The notes beneath the pieces are model-generated. The model worked only from the letters and a program-made list of their open reading frames with translations. It had not been told where the DNA came from and did not search any database. A DNA stretch of 64,000 nt from Amycolatopsis rubida (GTDB taxonomy: Bacteria > Actinomycetota > Actinomycetes > Mycobacteriales > Pseudonocardiaceae): the NCBI RefSeq assembly GCF_900115345.1, contig NZ_FOWC01000001.1, forward strand, positions 434,001 to 498,000, written 5' to 3'. Every line of letters starts with the position of its first letter. Position 1 is the stretch's first letter. Positions 52,339 through 62,600 of this stretch are shown piece after piece. The position numbers and the translations under genes are program-made.

Positions 52339-52970
52339 CCCAGTCCCCCATCGGTCGAGCGGTGAACAGATTCGAGGTGTCGACGCGTGCTGCGGGCATG
52401 CAGTTGTCCTTCAGGGAGCAGCGGTCACAGCGTGCGTCGTTGACCGGATCCGGCAGGGAACCGGCGCGGAAGACGCCGCGCAGCTCCTCGATCAGGAGCC
52501 GCAGCCGAGCTTCGAGGTCGTCGCCGACGACGACCTCGTGCCTGCGCCGGCGGCGTCCCGGCGAAGACCACGCCGCGGGGCACCGCTGCGCCGAACATGC
52601 GGCGCAGGCACAGCACCTGCGCCGCCAATTGCAGGTCGGCGGCGCCGCCCGGCCGGTAGGAGCCGGACTTGTGCTCGACCGGGACCGGCTCGCCGCCGGG
52701 GAACTCGACCACGTCGCAGACGCCGTGCACGCCGAGTTCCTCGTGCACTACCTCCAGCGAGGTCCAGGTCCGGATCCCGGTGCGCGACACGCCGGGCCCG
52801 GCGGCGTCGACGACCGCGTGGGCGAGGTGCCCGCGCTGGGTGTCGGCGTTGTCGACGAAGTCGCGGTCCAGGTGGATCAGCGCCGCCTGCCGGGGGCAGT
52901 AGGCGTAGTGCTCGATCGCCGAGATCGGCACGCTCGCCCATTCGTCCTCGGCAGGCCGTGTTTCCTCCAT
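52331..52970 (-). pseudogene. cas4: cas4 with a one-base frameshift
   Basis: Frame 1 from ATG 52970 gives IEHYAYCPRQAALIHLDRDF, VCDVVEFPGGEPVPVEHKSG and RGVVFAG: the N-terminal Cys and RecB-type Asp, Glu and Lys. It then runs into 50 unrelated codons. In another frame the natural end follows (RRRRHEVVVGDDLEARLRL, then NDARCDRCSLKDNCMP with the last three Cys of the iron-sulfur site) and stops at 52331. Removing one G from a GGG run near 52560 rejoins both halves. Either spacer-selection nuclease function is lost or the base call is wrong. Neighbouring cas1, cas2 and cas7 are intact. Confidence 0.85.
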
Positions 52971-52975
52971 GGCGT

Positions 52976-53863
52976 TCAGGCCACCAGCTTGGCCAGCGTC
53001 ACGCCGCGGGGGAGGTCGCCGTCGGCGGCGTTGACCGTGTAGTCGCCGAAAGAGCGGGGCGATCCCTCGACGTGCCCGGCGAGGCTGACCTGGACGCGTT
53101 CGGTGAGCTTGTGCGCCGGGGCGTTGCCGAAGGCGTTGTCGTGGCTGAACACGTAGAGCCCTCGGGCGGTCATGGTGCCGCGGGCGGCGGAGCGGTCGTG
53201 GTCGAACATCATTTCCAGGGTGCGGTAGAGCAGTTCGAGGTCGCGGCTGTCGACGCCGGTCTGCGCGCCGCGGGCGGCGGAGTAGTAGATCTCGGCTTTG
53301 TAGAGCCCGTAGGGGACGGTCCATTTCCCGCCCATCTCGGTGCTCTCGCCCCGGTCGATGTCTTCCTGCCTGGTCTGGGTGACGCGGGTGATGGCGTGCT
53401 GCTGGGGCATGATCGGGTGGTAGCTGCGGGCGTTGGCGACCTGCAGCGGCCCGTAGATCTGGCCCAGGGATTTGGTGTCGCCGGTCGAGAGGACCGCGCC
53501 GAACAGGCGGATGTCGGCGTAGGTGTCGGTCAGCCAGGAGCGGGCGGCCTGTTTCTGTTCCGGTGTGGGTTTCTTCTTGTCGGTGACGCGGGCGGCCGTC
53601 AGCGATTCGGCGAGCCGGGTGTTGAGCGCGTGGCCGGCTTCGACGAAGATCCCGTACCGCGGGTCGCCGTCCGCGGCCAGGGGCAGCGTGTTGCGGATCT
53701 TGCGTTTGATCGCGACGTCGGTGACCAGGCCGTGCCCGGTTTCCACGTCCATGCGGGGCCGGTTGGCGAAGTCCGGGTCGCCGTTGGGGTTGCCGTCGGC
53801 GATGTCGAACAGGAACACCATGTCGTGGCGGACGGCCGGGTCGAGGTGCGGATCGACGGTCAC
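52976..53863 (-). CDS. cas7: Cas7c (Csd2), backbone subunit
   Basis: 295 residues. RAMP-type start (HDMVFLFDIADGNPNGDPDF) and IGP-like IKRKIRNTLPLAA, then SYHPIMPQQHAITRVTQTRQ and VDSRDLELLYRTLEMMFDHD match Cas7/Csd2 of type I-C Cascade, which coats the crRNA. The GTG at 53863 has GAAAGGAC upstream; earlier in-frame starts lie within the cas8c end. 52 bases separate it from cas8c. Confidence 0.93.
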   Translation of the reverse strand: MTVDPHLDPAVRHDMVFLFDIADGNPNGDPDFANRPRMDVETGHGLVTDVAIKRKIRNTLPLAADGDPRYGIFVEAGHALNTRLAESLTAARVTDKKKPTPEQKQAARSWLTDTYADIRLFGAVLSTGDTKSLGQIYGPLQVANARSYHPIMPQQHAITRVTQTRQEDIDRGESTEMGGKWTVPYGLYKAEIYYSAARGAQTGVDSRDLELLYRTLEMMFDHDRSAARGTMTARGLYVFSHDNAFGNAPAHKLTERVQVSLAGHVEGSPRSFGDYTVNAADGDLPRGVTLAKLVA

Positions 53864-53915
53864 GGGAAAGTCCTTTCGTTGCGGAAGAGGGGGAAACGCG
53901 GCTGCGAGCGGAGCG

Positions 53916-54338
53916 TCACTCGCCGGCGCCGTCGAACGCGGCGTTCTTCCTGTGCGCGCGGGCCTGGCGGGCATCTTCGGCCCACTGCTGGTGATAGCCC
54001 AGGACGAACTGCGCCTGACGCCGCGGCGGAAGGAATCCGGCGAGCGGTTCCGCCGCGTCGATCTTGGCGATGAGCGTGGTGAGCGTCGTGCGCAGCGCGT
54101 GTTCGGTCGCCTTGGTCTGCGGTTTGCGGCGGAGCTTGGCCAGCCATGCCGTGGCCAGTTTCCGGCCTTCCATGACCGCCGGGACGGGGTTGCCCATGGC
54201 CGAGGCCATGAACCGGTCGCCGTAGGTGGTGTTGACGTCGTTGCCGAGGGCTTTGAGCTGGATTTTCTCCAGGTGCGCGAACACGCGGCCGTAGAGGTAG
54301 GCGGGATCGGTGTTGTTCTCGTCGAGACCGGCGGACAC
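53916..54338 (-). CDS. cas11: Cas11c, internally translated from cas8c (candidate)
   Basis: An in-frame GTG at 54338 inside cas8c has AGAAGGAG six bases upstream. It would give a 140-residue product (VSAGLDENNTDPAYLYGRVF, mostly helical to HQQWAEDARQARAHR). Type I-C systems are known to make their small subunit Cas11 this way, from the 3' part of cas8c. Size and site fit; expression is inferred. Confidence 0.65.
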   Translation of the reverse strand: MSAGLDENNTDPAYLYGRVFAHLEKIQLKALGNDVNTTYGDRFMASAMGNPVPAVMEGRKLATAWLAKLRRKPQTKATEHALRTTLTTLIAKIDAAEPLAGFLPPRRQAQFVLGYHQQWAEDARQARAHRKNAAFDGAGE

Positions 54339-55691
54339 GCGGGACTCCTTCTCTCGGGGATCGCACAGCGCCAGCCGCACGAGCGCCGCGCGCGCGGCGT
54401 CGATGCGGCGGTCGGAGGCGATGCGGTGCAGGACGTGATGCAGAACCGACGGCGGCAGAGGCACGCCGCGCAGCGCGCGGGCGAGCAGATCGCGCTGCAC
54501 GTGCGCGCGCCGCCGGCCGCTGGTGCTGCCGATCTCGGCGTAGCGGCCGCGCTCGCCGCCGCGGCGGTCCCACCGGCCGGTGGCCAGCACGAGTCGCCAC
54601 GGCCCGAACACGACCGGCTCGTCGCTGCCCCGGGAGACCATGCGCAGGTCGCGATACCAGCGCGCCAGGTTCAGCAGCACGGTCGGCAGGGGCATGTCGA
54701 TCCAGTCCCGGACAATGATCCGCGAGGCGTTGCCGCCGACGGTCAGCGAGCAGAACCATTCGTCGCTGTCGACCCTCTGCGCCAGCTGCGCGGCCTGCGC
54801 CAGCTCGCCGGAGCGCAGCTTCCTCAGCAGCGCGTTGACCTGGTCGGGATCGGGTTCGGCGGCGAATCCCGACAGCACGTCGGGCTCCTTGGCGCCGATG
54901 ACCCACCAGGCCGTCCGGCTGTCCTGCCCGGGCAGGTTGATCGCGTGCCGGGAACCGAGCAGGTGGGTCAGGCTGGCGCTGACCGCGTTGCCGCAGTCGA
55001 AACAGATCGGGGTGTGCTCCAGGCCGGTGATCAGCCCGTACCCGAACACCGGTTCGTTGACACTCACCAGCGCCGCGTCGTTGCCGGCTCCTGGGACGAG
55101 GCGCTTGGCGACCGTGCCCGGCATCGAATTCAGGAGAGGCCGGTGTTTCCCGCACACCAGGCACAGCCCGGCCCGCGGGGTCGTGCCGCCCTTGCGGCGC
55201 GCGACCTCTGTCGTCCAGAACCGCACCAGCGACGGCCGGCGGATGACCAGTTCGTCGTCCACCGCGATCAGGACGCCGTCCTTCGCGCCCACCCCGTCCG
55301 GACGCGGCGGCATCGCCTCGTCACGGTAGAAACGGGCCAGCCGCGCGGCGGCCGCGTCGTGCGGAGCGTCCGCCGCCCATGCCCGGACCAGGGCTGCGAA
55401 CCGGTCACGGCATTCGGCGACGCGCGCGGGTTTCGTGGTGTCGTCGCCCCACCCGAACACGTACTGGGCGTCGTCGGCTCCCAGCTGCGGCGCCACGCCG
55501 ACCGTCCGCGTCACCGCCGGCGCGACCCGGTACTGGCCGCGGCGCTTCCCGTCCGGCTCGCGAAGCCCGGTCAGCCGGGTCGCGCGGCCGTCGGTGAACA
55601 GGTCCAGCCGCCACAGGAACTCCCGTTCCCGGTGAAACGGTGCCACCGTCACGTTCTCCTCGGCATAACCGGCCAGCCGCTGCAGCAGCAT
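53916..55691 (-). CDS. cas8c: Cas8c (Csd1), large subunit of type I-C Cascade
   Basis: 591 residues. Csd1 features include YVFGWGDDTTKPARVAECRD, FRFxxV-like SLVRFWTTEV, two Cys pairs (GLCLVCGKHRP and PICFDCGNAVSASL) and the C-terminal ATAWLAKL region. It recognises the PAM and the target strand. The ATG abuts the cas5 stop with no gap; the gene also encodes the internal Cas11c candidate. Confidence 0.92.
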   Translation of the reverse strand: MLLQRLAGYAEENVTVAPFHREREFLWRLDLFTDGRATRLTGLREPDGKRRGQYRVAPAVTRTVGVAPQLGADDAQYVFGWGDDTTKPARVAECRDRFAALVRAWAADAPHDAAAARLARFYRDEAMPPRPDGVGAKDGVLIAVDDELVIRRPSLVRFWTTEVARRKGGTTPRAGLCLVCGKHRPLLNSMPGTVAKRLVPGAGNDAALVSVNEPVFGYGLITGLEHTPICFDCGNAVSASLTHLLGSRHAINLPGQDSRTAWWVIGAKEPDVLSGFAAEPDPDQVNALLRKLRSGELAQAAQLAQRVDSDEWFCSLTVGGNASRIIVRDWIDMPLPTVLLNLARWYRDLRMVSRGSDEPVVFGPWRLVLATGRWDRRGGERGRYAEIGSTSGRRRAHVQRDLLARALRGVPLPPSVLHHVLHRIASDRRIDAARAALVRLALCDPREKESRVSAGLDENNTDPAYLYGRVFAHLEKIQLKALGNDVNTTYGDRFMASAMGNPVPAVMEGRKLATAWLAKLRRKPQTKATEHALRTTLTTLIAKIDAAEPLAGFLPPRRQAQFVLGYHQQWAEDARQARAHRKNAAFDGAGE

Positions 55692-56354
55692 TCACGCCTC
55701 CGCCAGCTCGGCCGCCTTGCCGACGCGCGGAATCAGCATCCGCCCGTCCCGAAGCATCGCGTCGAACCAGGAGAACCGCACACCCGCCTTCTCGTGATGG
55801 ACGCGGTGCAGCATCACCCCGAGGTCCATGGTCACCGGAACCCGCTCGCGGTCGTCGACCGGCGCGAAAAACGCGCTGAACTCCCGCGTCCCCAGATACG
55901 GCTGGTGGAAACACCGGCCCCGCTCCACCCGCCGCCGGAACTGGTCCCGGTACGCCGCCACCGGCTTCGTCGCGCGGCCGCGCAGCTCGACATGGGCGTG
56001 AATGCGGTAGCAGACGTCCTTCAAGCACACCGCATGCCGCTGCGTCCGATGCCCGGCCGTGTCCACCGTCCGCCCCGCCAACGCCGCGCTCACCGACGGG
56101 ACGTCGGTGGTCTCGTTGCGGCGCTGCGTGAACTGCCTGACCGGAGCAAGCACATCGATCGCGACCGGAACCCACTGCATCTCCGGCTTCCAGAAAATCG
56201 ACTCCAGCACGCCGATCGCAGCCGTCGGCGTCATCACCGGATACGACACCCGCTCCACCTTCAACTCCGGACGCGTGAACAACGCACCCGGCCCCCACAC
56301 CTGCACACCCACCGGGACAGCACCCTCCGGCGAACGCGGCAACCCCTCGTCCAC
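55692..56354 (-). CDS. cas5: Cas5c (Cas5d), crRNA-processing subunit
   Basis: 220 residues. Type I-C Cas5 signatures KVERVSYPVMTPTAAIGVLE, SIFWKPEMQW, RRNETTDVP and HRTQRHAVCLKDVCYRIHAH are clear. In type I-C, which lacks Cas6, Cas5c cuts the repeat hairpin, consistent with the strong palindrome in this array. GTG start with GAGAGGACTG upstream. It opens the Cascade-adaptation gene run. Confidence 0.93.
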   Translation of the reverse strand: MDEGLPRSPEGAVPVGVQVWGPGALFTRPELKVERVSYPVMTPTAAIGVLESIFWKPEMQWVPVAIDVLAPVRQFTQRRNETTDVPSVSAALAGRTVDTAGHRTQRHAVCLKDVCYRIHAHVELRGRATKPVAAYRDQFRRRVERGRCFHQPYLGTREFSAFFAPVDDRERVPVTMDLGVMLHRVHHEKAGVRFSWFDAMLRDGRMLIPRVGKAAELAEA

Positions 56355-56701
56355 GACACAGTCCTCTCATATCGGTCTGACCTGCTGTGCAGTACCTACC
56401 AGACCCCACCGACAATTCAGGGATAACGCCTGCGCAATATTGCCTGTCGACCTTTTCGCTGCAGAAACCACGGAATTGGCAATGCGCCACTTGCAATGCG
56501 ACGAGTCGATCTTGGCCAATCGTGCGATCACAGGCGAACACACCGCTGAAGGGACTGGTTCGTCGCTGAATCTTCTGGACGGCGCGGTCCTTAGACTCAG
56601 CCGACAACTGCTCCGAGGTCCCGGCATCCGCCGAATGTGCTGCAGCAGACGGGAACGCGCCGACGATCCGCGAAGACCGCCGGGTTCGAACCTTCGGGCC
56701 T
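56355..56701. other. Gap upstream of cas5, no clear gene
   Basis: About 350 bases, less GC-rich (for example GGGATAACGCCTGCGCAATA). A minus-strand frame over it has no ribosome site. It probably contains the cas5 promoter. Confidence 0.4.
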
Positions 56702-56929
56702 CTACCGCCCGGGCCAGCTGTGAACCACGATCCAGACGATGACGAAAAGCTCGACCCCGCTGATCAGGGCGTATCCGTTGAACGCGACCCTCCAACGACG
56801 CCGTCCGGGCCAGCGCCGTAAACCGCCTCGGCGGATCGGAACAGGACGCTCATCGACATCGCGATCGCGCGGCGCTGCCTCGTCCGGGTGCTCGTCCGTC
56901 TCGATCCCGACGCTCACCTGCACATGCAT
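56702..56929 (-). CDS. Small membrane protein between cas3 and cas5
   Basis: 75 residues. A charged soluble N-terminus (VGIETDEHPDEAAPRDRDVD, then RRWPGRRRWR) and one C-terminal membrane helix (ISGVELFVIVWIVVHSW). AAAGGGAG precedes the ATG closely. It lies in the 820-base gap that separates cas3 from cas5, on the same strand. It is not a known I-C core protein; a CRISPR role is only suggested by position. Confidence 0.5.
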   Translation of the reverse strand: MHVQVSVGIETDEHPDEAAPRDRDVDERPVPIRRGGLRRWPGRRRWRVAFNGYALISGVELFVIVWIVVHSWPGR

Positions 56930-57174
56930 TCGGCTCCCTTTCCGCCTTATGGCTCCGTCGAGCAGGAGCGTAGCGCATCACCAGTTCGCGCCTGTGTCAT
57001 CTGTATGCATGAACTTGGGGTCGGTACGGCCCGATGGCACGCCCGCATAGGCTGGGCTCGGCGCTGGGGTTGCCCGGCGAGGATCGCAACGCGCCGGTGT
57101 CGTCTGTCGTTGGCGACGCCACGCGGCGTCGGGCTTCGGCCCGGCGCCGCCTGGCCGTATCTTCGTCGCCTCGG

Positions 57175-59388
57175 TCACCACACTTCGCGCTCAGCGCCGC
57201 TGGTGGTGTCGATGCCGCAATGCTTGTCGTAGGGGCCGGTCCACTCGCAGAGGTCGCCGAGCACCGGCTCGCACAGCGCCGCGATCGCCGGGTCGTTCAG
57301 CAGCCTCGTCGGCAGCGCCACGAGATAGGGCTGCAGTTGCCGCACTATCCCTCGGGCCTGTCCCGGTTCGCTGCGCAGACGCGCGATCAACGCCGCGGCC
57401 GGGGTGGTGCCGTCGTGGTCGGTGACGGCGACCGGCACGGTGTCGTCGTCGAGCATCCGGAAAGCCAGCGTGCGGTCGCGGCCGTTGACCTCTCCCATCG
57501 CTCGCTCCGGCCCGTCGGCCACCGACTCGAAGTCGAGGCGATGGCGGTTGCGCTGGATCTCCGCGGCACGCGTGCCGTACTCGGCGTTCGCGCGCCGGTA
57601 CAGGGTCTGGTAGTAGCGGTCCAGGGCGTCGAGGTCGTCCGGTCGCACCTCGACCTCGCCGTGCGGACCGAAGTACTCGGCGGTCACCGCGGCCCCGAGG
57701 GCGTACCCCGCCGGGCTGGACATGTCCCGCGCGTCGAACACCACCACCAGGCCGTCCTGCCCGAGCCGTCCTTCCCGGTTCGCCCGCCCGGCCGCCTGCT
57801 GCAGGGCCTCCGCCGGCGCGAACGCCCGGAACACGACCGGGAAGTCGACGTCCACGCCCGCCTCGACAAGCTGGGTGGACACCAGCCGCACCGGCCCGCC
57901 CTTCGCCAGGCGGCCGCGCACCTCGCGCAGCACGTCGCGGCGGTGCTCCGGCGTCATCCGAGTCGACAGGTGGAAAATCCCGTCCGCGCCGGACTCCGCC
58001 CACGCCCGGAACACCGACCGGGCGTCGGCAGTCGTGTTGACCACCATCAGGACCTGCTCATGCGAGCACGCCCGCGCCCCGACCTCGACCAGCGTCGGCC
58101 TCGGGTCCAGCCACCACTCGTAGCGCACCCGCCGCATCGCCGCGAACAACGCGCGCGGCTCGTCGACCACGTCGCGCACGTTCACGCCGCGCCACACGTC
58201 GAACACCGGGAACGCGGGCTGCGTCGCCGACACCAGCAGCACCGTCGTGCCGAAATGCTCCGACAGGATCCGCAGCGCGTCCAGGATCGGCGTCAGCACC
58301 CGCAACGGCAGCGCCTGCACCTCGTCGAGCACGACCACCGCGTTCGCCAGCCGATGCAGCTTGCGCATCCGCGACGGCGTGCGCGCGAACAGCGAATCGA
58401 ACAGCTGCACCGTCGTGGTCACGACGAACGGGCTGTCCCAGTTCTCCGCCGCCGGACGCAGCGCACGCCCGGCCGCGCCCGAATCGGGCGAGCGGACCCC
58501 CGAATGGTGCTCCAGCACCGCGTCCTCGCCGAGCATCGCGCGGTACTCGGCGGCGTTCTGCTCGGTGACCGTGACGAACGGGACCGCGACGATCACCCGC
58601 CGCTTTCCGTACCGGGCCGCGTGGTGCAACGCGAACCCCGCCGACGCCCACGTCTTCCCCGCCCCGGTTGGCGCCGGCATCCGGAACACCCCCGGCGAGT
58701 CCGCCGCACAATGCACCGCCCGCCGATACACCCGCTCGCGGACCCCGTCCACCGGCGAACCGGCCCGGCCCGCCAGCCGTTCCCGCCGCGCAGCCTCGAA
58801 ACGATCCCGCAACGCCGCCATGTCCGCATTCGCGCGCACCCTCGGCCCTGCCCACCCCTGCGCGTGAGCCGCCGTGTCCAGATGATCGGCATCGACCAGC
58901 GACGAGAACACCAACCGCACCCCGATCTCCGCGACCGTGTTCCCGCTCCGCCAACCGACCGGCACCAGCGACATCGGAGTCCCTGCCAGCACCCGCTCCG
59001 CCTCCGGCAACAAGTCCAAAAAGGACCCGACCCCGGCCGCGCCCCGCGCCGCGTCCGCCGAATCGAGCCCGCGCAAGTCCTCCAGGCTGGTCAGGCCACC
59101 GTGATGGCCCAGGACCGCCATCGCCGCCGCACCCGCCACACCCCGAAGAAGGTTCGCACCCAGCTCCTTGTGCGGCACCCCGACCCGTCCGCCGCGGACC
59201 TCGGCACGCAGCAACCCCTCCTGCCACAACCCGCACGCCTTGCCCGCGTCATGGAACAAACCCAACGCAAACCCCAGCTCCCCAGCCCCGAACTCCCCCG
59301 CGAATAGACCCGCCAACCGCGCCGTCGAACGAGCATGATCCGACAGCAACTGCCGCCGACCCAACACATTCGCACTATGCGCCCACAC
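57175..59388 (-). CDS. cas3: Cas3 HD nuclease-helicase
   Basis: 737 residues. The HD domain shows WAHSANVLGRRQLLSDHARS, FALGLFHDAGKACGLW and AVLGHHGGLTSL. The helicase has APTGAGKTWASAG (Walker A), VVVLDEVQALP (DExH-type box), LLVSATQPAF (motif III) and QAAGRANREG (motif VI). It degrades DNA after Cascade binding. I chose the GTG at 59388 (GGGGAG five bases upstream), so the HD domain starts at the N-terminus as in I-C Cas3. Confidence 0.94.
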   Translation of the reverse strand: MWAHSANVLGRRQLLSDHARSTARLAGLFAGEFGAGELGFALGLFHDAGKACGLWQEGLLRAEVRGGRVGVPHKELGANLLRGVAGAAAMAVLGHHGGLTSLEDLRGLDSADAARGAAGVGSFLDLLPEAERVLAGTPMSLVPVGWRSGNTVAEIGVRLVFSSLVDADHLDTAAHAQGWAGPRVRANADMAALRDRFEAARRERLAGRAGSPVDGVRERVYRRAVHCAADSPGVFRMPAPTGAGKTWASAGFALHHAARYGKRRVIVAVPFVTVTEQNAAEYRAMLGEDAVLEHHSGVRSPDSGAAGRALRPAAENWDSPFVVTTTVQLFDSLFARTPSRMRKLHRLANAVVVLDEVQALPLRVLTPILDALRILSEHFGTTVLLVSATQPAFPVFDVWRGVNVRDVVDEPRALFAAMRRVRYEWWLDPRPTLVEVGARACSHEQVLMVVNTTADARSVFRAWAESGADGIFHLSTRMTPEHRRDVLREVRGRLAKGGPVRLVSTQLVEAGVDVDFPVVFRAFAPAEALQQAAGRANREGRLGQDGLVVVFDARDMSSPAGYALGAAVTAEYFGPHGEVEVRPDDLDALDRYYQTLYRRANAEYGTRAAEIQRNRHRLDFESVADGPERAMGEVNGRDRTLAFRMLDDDTVPVAVTDHDGTTPAAALIARLRSEPGQARGIVRQLQPYLVALPTRLLNDPAIAALCEPVLGDLCEWTGPYDKHCGIDTTSGAEREVW

Positions 59389-59699
59389 AAAAACTCCCCG
59401 TTCCTTGCAACCCCCACGACCGGAAACGTCGGACTCCAGCCTCCAGACAAGCCGACGAACGCATGCCCCCCGCACCCGCCACGACGAGACTACTGAGCAT
59501 GGCGAAAGCCCAACGCCTTCCGCAGTGTCACTACCCCAGGAGATGGAGTACCGAAAATCGGTCACGGGCGCTGCTTTCGTCGTGCGAGTAGGGCAGGATC
59601 GACAGCTTCTCCTGAAGCTACGGATGGTACGTCGGGCAGAAGACCGCTCCACCGCAGAACAACCCGGGAAATCTCGCGTCACCGCAAACGGCCACCCGC
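59389..59699. promoter_or_regulatory. cas3 upstream region
   Basis: About 310 bases between the YobI-type gene stop and cas3 start on the same strand. No convincing gene; the cas3 promoter should lie here. Confidence 0.45.
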
Positions 59700-62600
59700 T
59701 CAGGCGGTTGTTACAGGCCGCCTGACAGCGAGCATCTCCTTTCGCGGTCGCTGGCGGGTCCGGCACACGCCCGCGTCCGACAGAATCTTGAACACGTCGC
59801 GGTGTGCCTGGTCGGACGGAACCTCGAACTCATCGCGCTCCCAGGTCGTCAGGTAGCTGTAGTTGCCGCCCAACTCGTTCAGCACAGACGTGACGGCACC
59901 CGCGTCGGGTGCCGCGATCTGCAACAGCCGGATGGTCAGGTTCGGCTCGTTGACCGTCGTCGCGACGCGGCGGATCTGGTCAACCGGCAACTCGGCACCG
60001 CTGAGAACGGCGAACCTGGCCGCAGCGTCAAGGGCTTCGTGATCGTCAACCGGAAGAAAGCTCGCGAGACCACCGAGCACTAGGCGGCCTACCTTGGCGC
60101 TGGTTTCAGGGTCCTCAAAGAGATCGACGAGCATCCCGTCGACCAAACCGGGGGCCAGGAAATCTTCCACGCCCTTCGAGGCGAGAACCGCGGCCCTGAG
60201 GGCGGTCCAACCGGCGCTGCGCAGGTGAGCGAAGGTGACTGCGTCGTCAGGTACCAGATCGTGTTCGATAAGCAGCGCGAACAGGTTGCTGTTCTCCGAT
60301 GCGACGTCGGCGGCGGAAAACTGGGTGTCGATCCCGAGGCTGACGACGAGCCGGACCCGATCCTCGGGTTGACGGATGCCTCGCCGGGCATTGAGGATCG
60401 CGACGGCTGCGGCGGCCCTGCGCTCAGCCTTCGCATCGTTGTCCCCGTCCGAGGGCTCCGGCGTCTCGCCCTCGTCGGCGTGGATTGCGCCGGCATCGAG
60501 CAGTAGCTGGCCGAGACTCTCGTCGATGCCGCCGATTTCAGCCCGATACGTGTCGAGATTGGCAAGGGATGCGCGGAACAACTTGGCCGAGGCCAGCGCC
60601 TTCCAGGTCGATTTGGGTGCGTCGGCCAGGTGCCGCAACACACTCTCCGGCGACGCGGTGGCGGTGAGCCGCTCGACGAGATCGTAGCCGCTTACCGGCC
60701 AATAGTCAGGCTCGGCCACCGCTTGGCCGGTCTCGTCTGCCAGCGCGTGGAGAGCATCGACCAAGGTTTCGGGAGCCTGCGTCGAGTAGTCGGTGGCAGC
60801 GTCGGCTTCGACCGCGTCGAGGTAGGCGACGAGGTTGGCCAGGCAATACTGGTAGACGGTGTGGTTGCCACAGATCTCGTCCAGTGTCACCTGACCGTCG
60901 AGGTCGACTGCCGCGCGAAGGTTCTCCGCGGTCAGGTCGTACATGTTGTTGTCCACGAGGAGCGTCTTAAGCTCGTCGTGGACACCGTAGAGGTTGGGCA
61001 GAGAGATCTCGGCCCGCTGCAAGATGAGCACAACCGTATCGAGCACAGGCTTGGGGTGTAGCTGCGTGAACGCAGGCATCTCCGTGTAGTGCGAGACCAC
61101 GAAGTCGCTGACAGCAGCAGTGAGGTTGTAGTCGCCGTCGGGGTTAGCGTGTGCGAGCGCGGCGTCCACAAGCACTGCGCGCCTGTCATCGGGCACGCCC
61201 TCATTCGTGACGAGGTAGACGAACACATCTTTCCACTGCGCATGACTCAGCCGTGCCGCCAGCCTGCTCCCCTCTGGATCCGTAGTGAAGAAGGCTGACA
61301 GGAACGTTGCGGCGTCCTCCCCGAAGTTCGAGGTCAGGTGTGTCACGACCTCGTCCGCGCGCTCGAGATCTTCGTCGAGAAAGTAGTCGACGAGTTGGAT
61401 GTTGTAAGCGCTGATGGTGCGGGTGAAGTCCTCGCCGGCCTCGGCCAGCAGGTTGGCGAGCGCGCCGGAGCTGGTGAACTGGAAGTTGATGTCCAGGGTG
61501 TTGCGCTGGACGATTTGGACGATGAACGTTGCCACGTCGACGCCGGTGAAGTCGCCGTAGAACTGTGCGGCGTAGAGGGTGAAGTTCCGGTCGATGTAGC
61601 CCTGCCGGACCAGGTCGCGTGCCAGCTCCGACGTCAGAATCTTGTCCACGAGCGCCCCGAACGTCAGGTTCTCGGACACGTCGTCGGCAGCGTCGACCGT
61701 GTCCGCCTGCGGCGTGGTGATCTCGAGCGTGAACCTGCCGTCGGCGACCAGATCCTGGAAGTCGGCGCTACGGAGTTCCTCGATTTCGCGGTCGATCTTC
61801 GGCAACTCCTCGTGCCTTGCTTTGTCGCTCTTCTTCTCCCACCGCCCCTTCAGCACGTCGGGGAACAGATCCTCGAGGTGCTTCTGCGTCAACGTCAGGT
61901 ACAAGACCCAATTGTTGTATCCAGGGGTCTGCTCCGCTTGCACGGCGATAGTGGGTGAAGCGATGACCGCTTCCCAGAACGCGGGCGTGGTCACGGCGTG
62001 TTCGTCGTACCGGGCCGAGCCGATCACGAAGTGTTTGGGACGGCTCGCCAAGGACTGGTTCTGCGGAGTCTCGATCTTCGCGATGGCGTTGAGCAGTCCG
62101 CCGAGGCGCTCGGCGAACAGCCCGAGGGCGCGAGCCTGCGCGTCCTTCGCCAAGAGGTCTCGTTTGCGCTTCTCCCGGGCGGCCACGGACGTTGCAACGA
62201 GGTTGCGGTGAAAGTCGTACAGGCGGTCGAGGAGGCTGGAGCCCCGTGCGATGTTCTCGAAGTCTTTCAGGTGGAAGTTCTTGTAGGCGACCAGCGCGAA
62301 CAGGTGGCTCGGGGACAGGTCGGGAGCGCGGCGTCCGCGTCCGATGTTCAGCAGCCGGTCGGCGAACACGAGGTACTCGTTGCTGATGTTCACCAGGAGC
62401 CGCATGTCGGTCGCGTGCCTGGCGACGGTCTCGATCAGCGCGCGCTGGACGTAGATGTTCTTCTCTCGCAGAAGCCGGTACAGGTGCTCGCGGGCGGTGC
62501 GGTGCGAGATGAACGGCACGACCGGGATGACGAACTCGAAGAACTTGGTCCGGTTCGCGCGGACGGTCTCCGCGCGGGCGGCGTCGTCGCCTTCCGCGGC

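Noticed and set aside
53523..56426. A 967-codon plus-strand frame over the cas8c/cas5 region
   Set aside because: It is the antisense shadow of cas7, cas8c and cas5, which are clearly recognisable on the minus strand.
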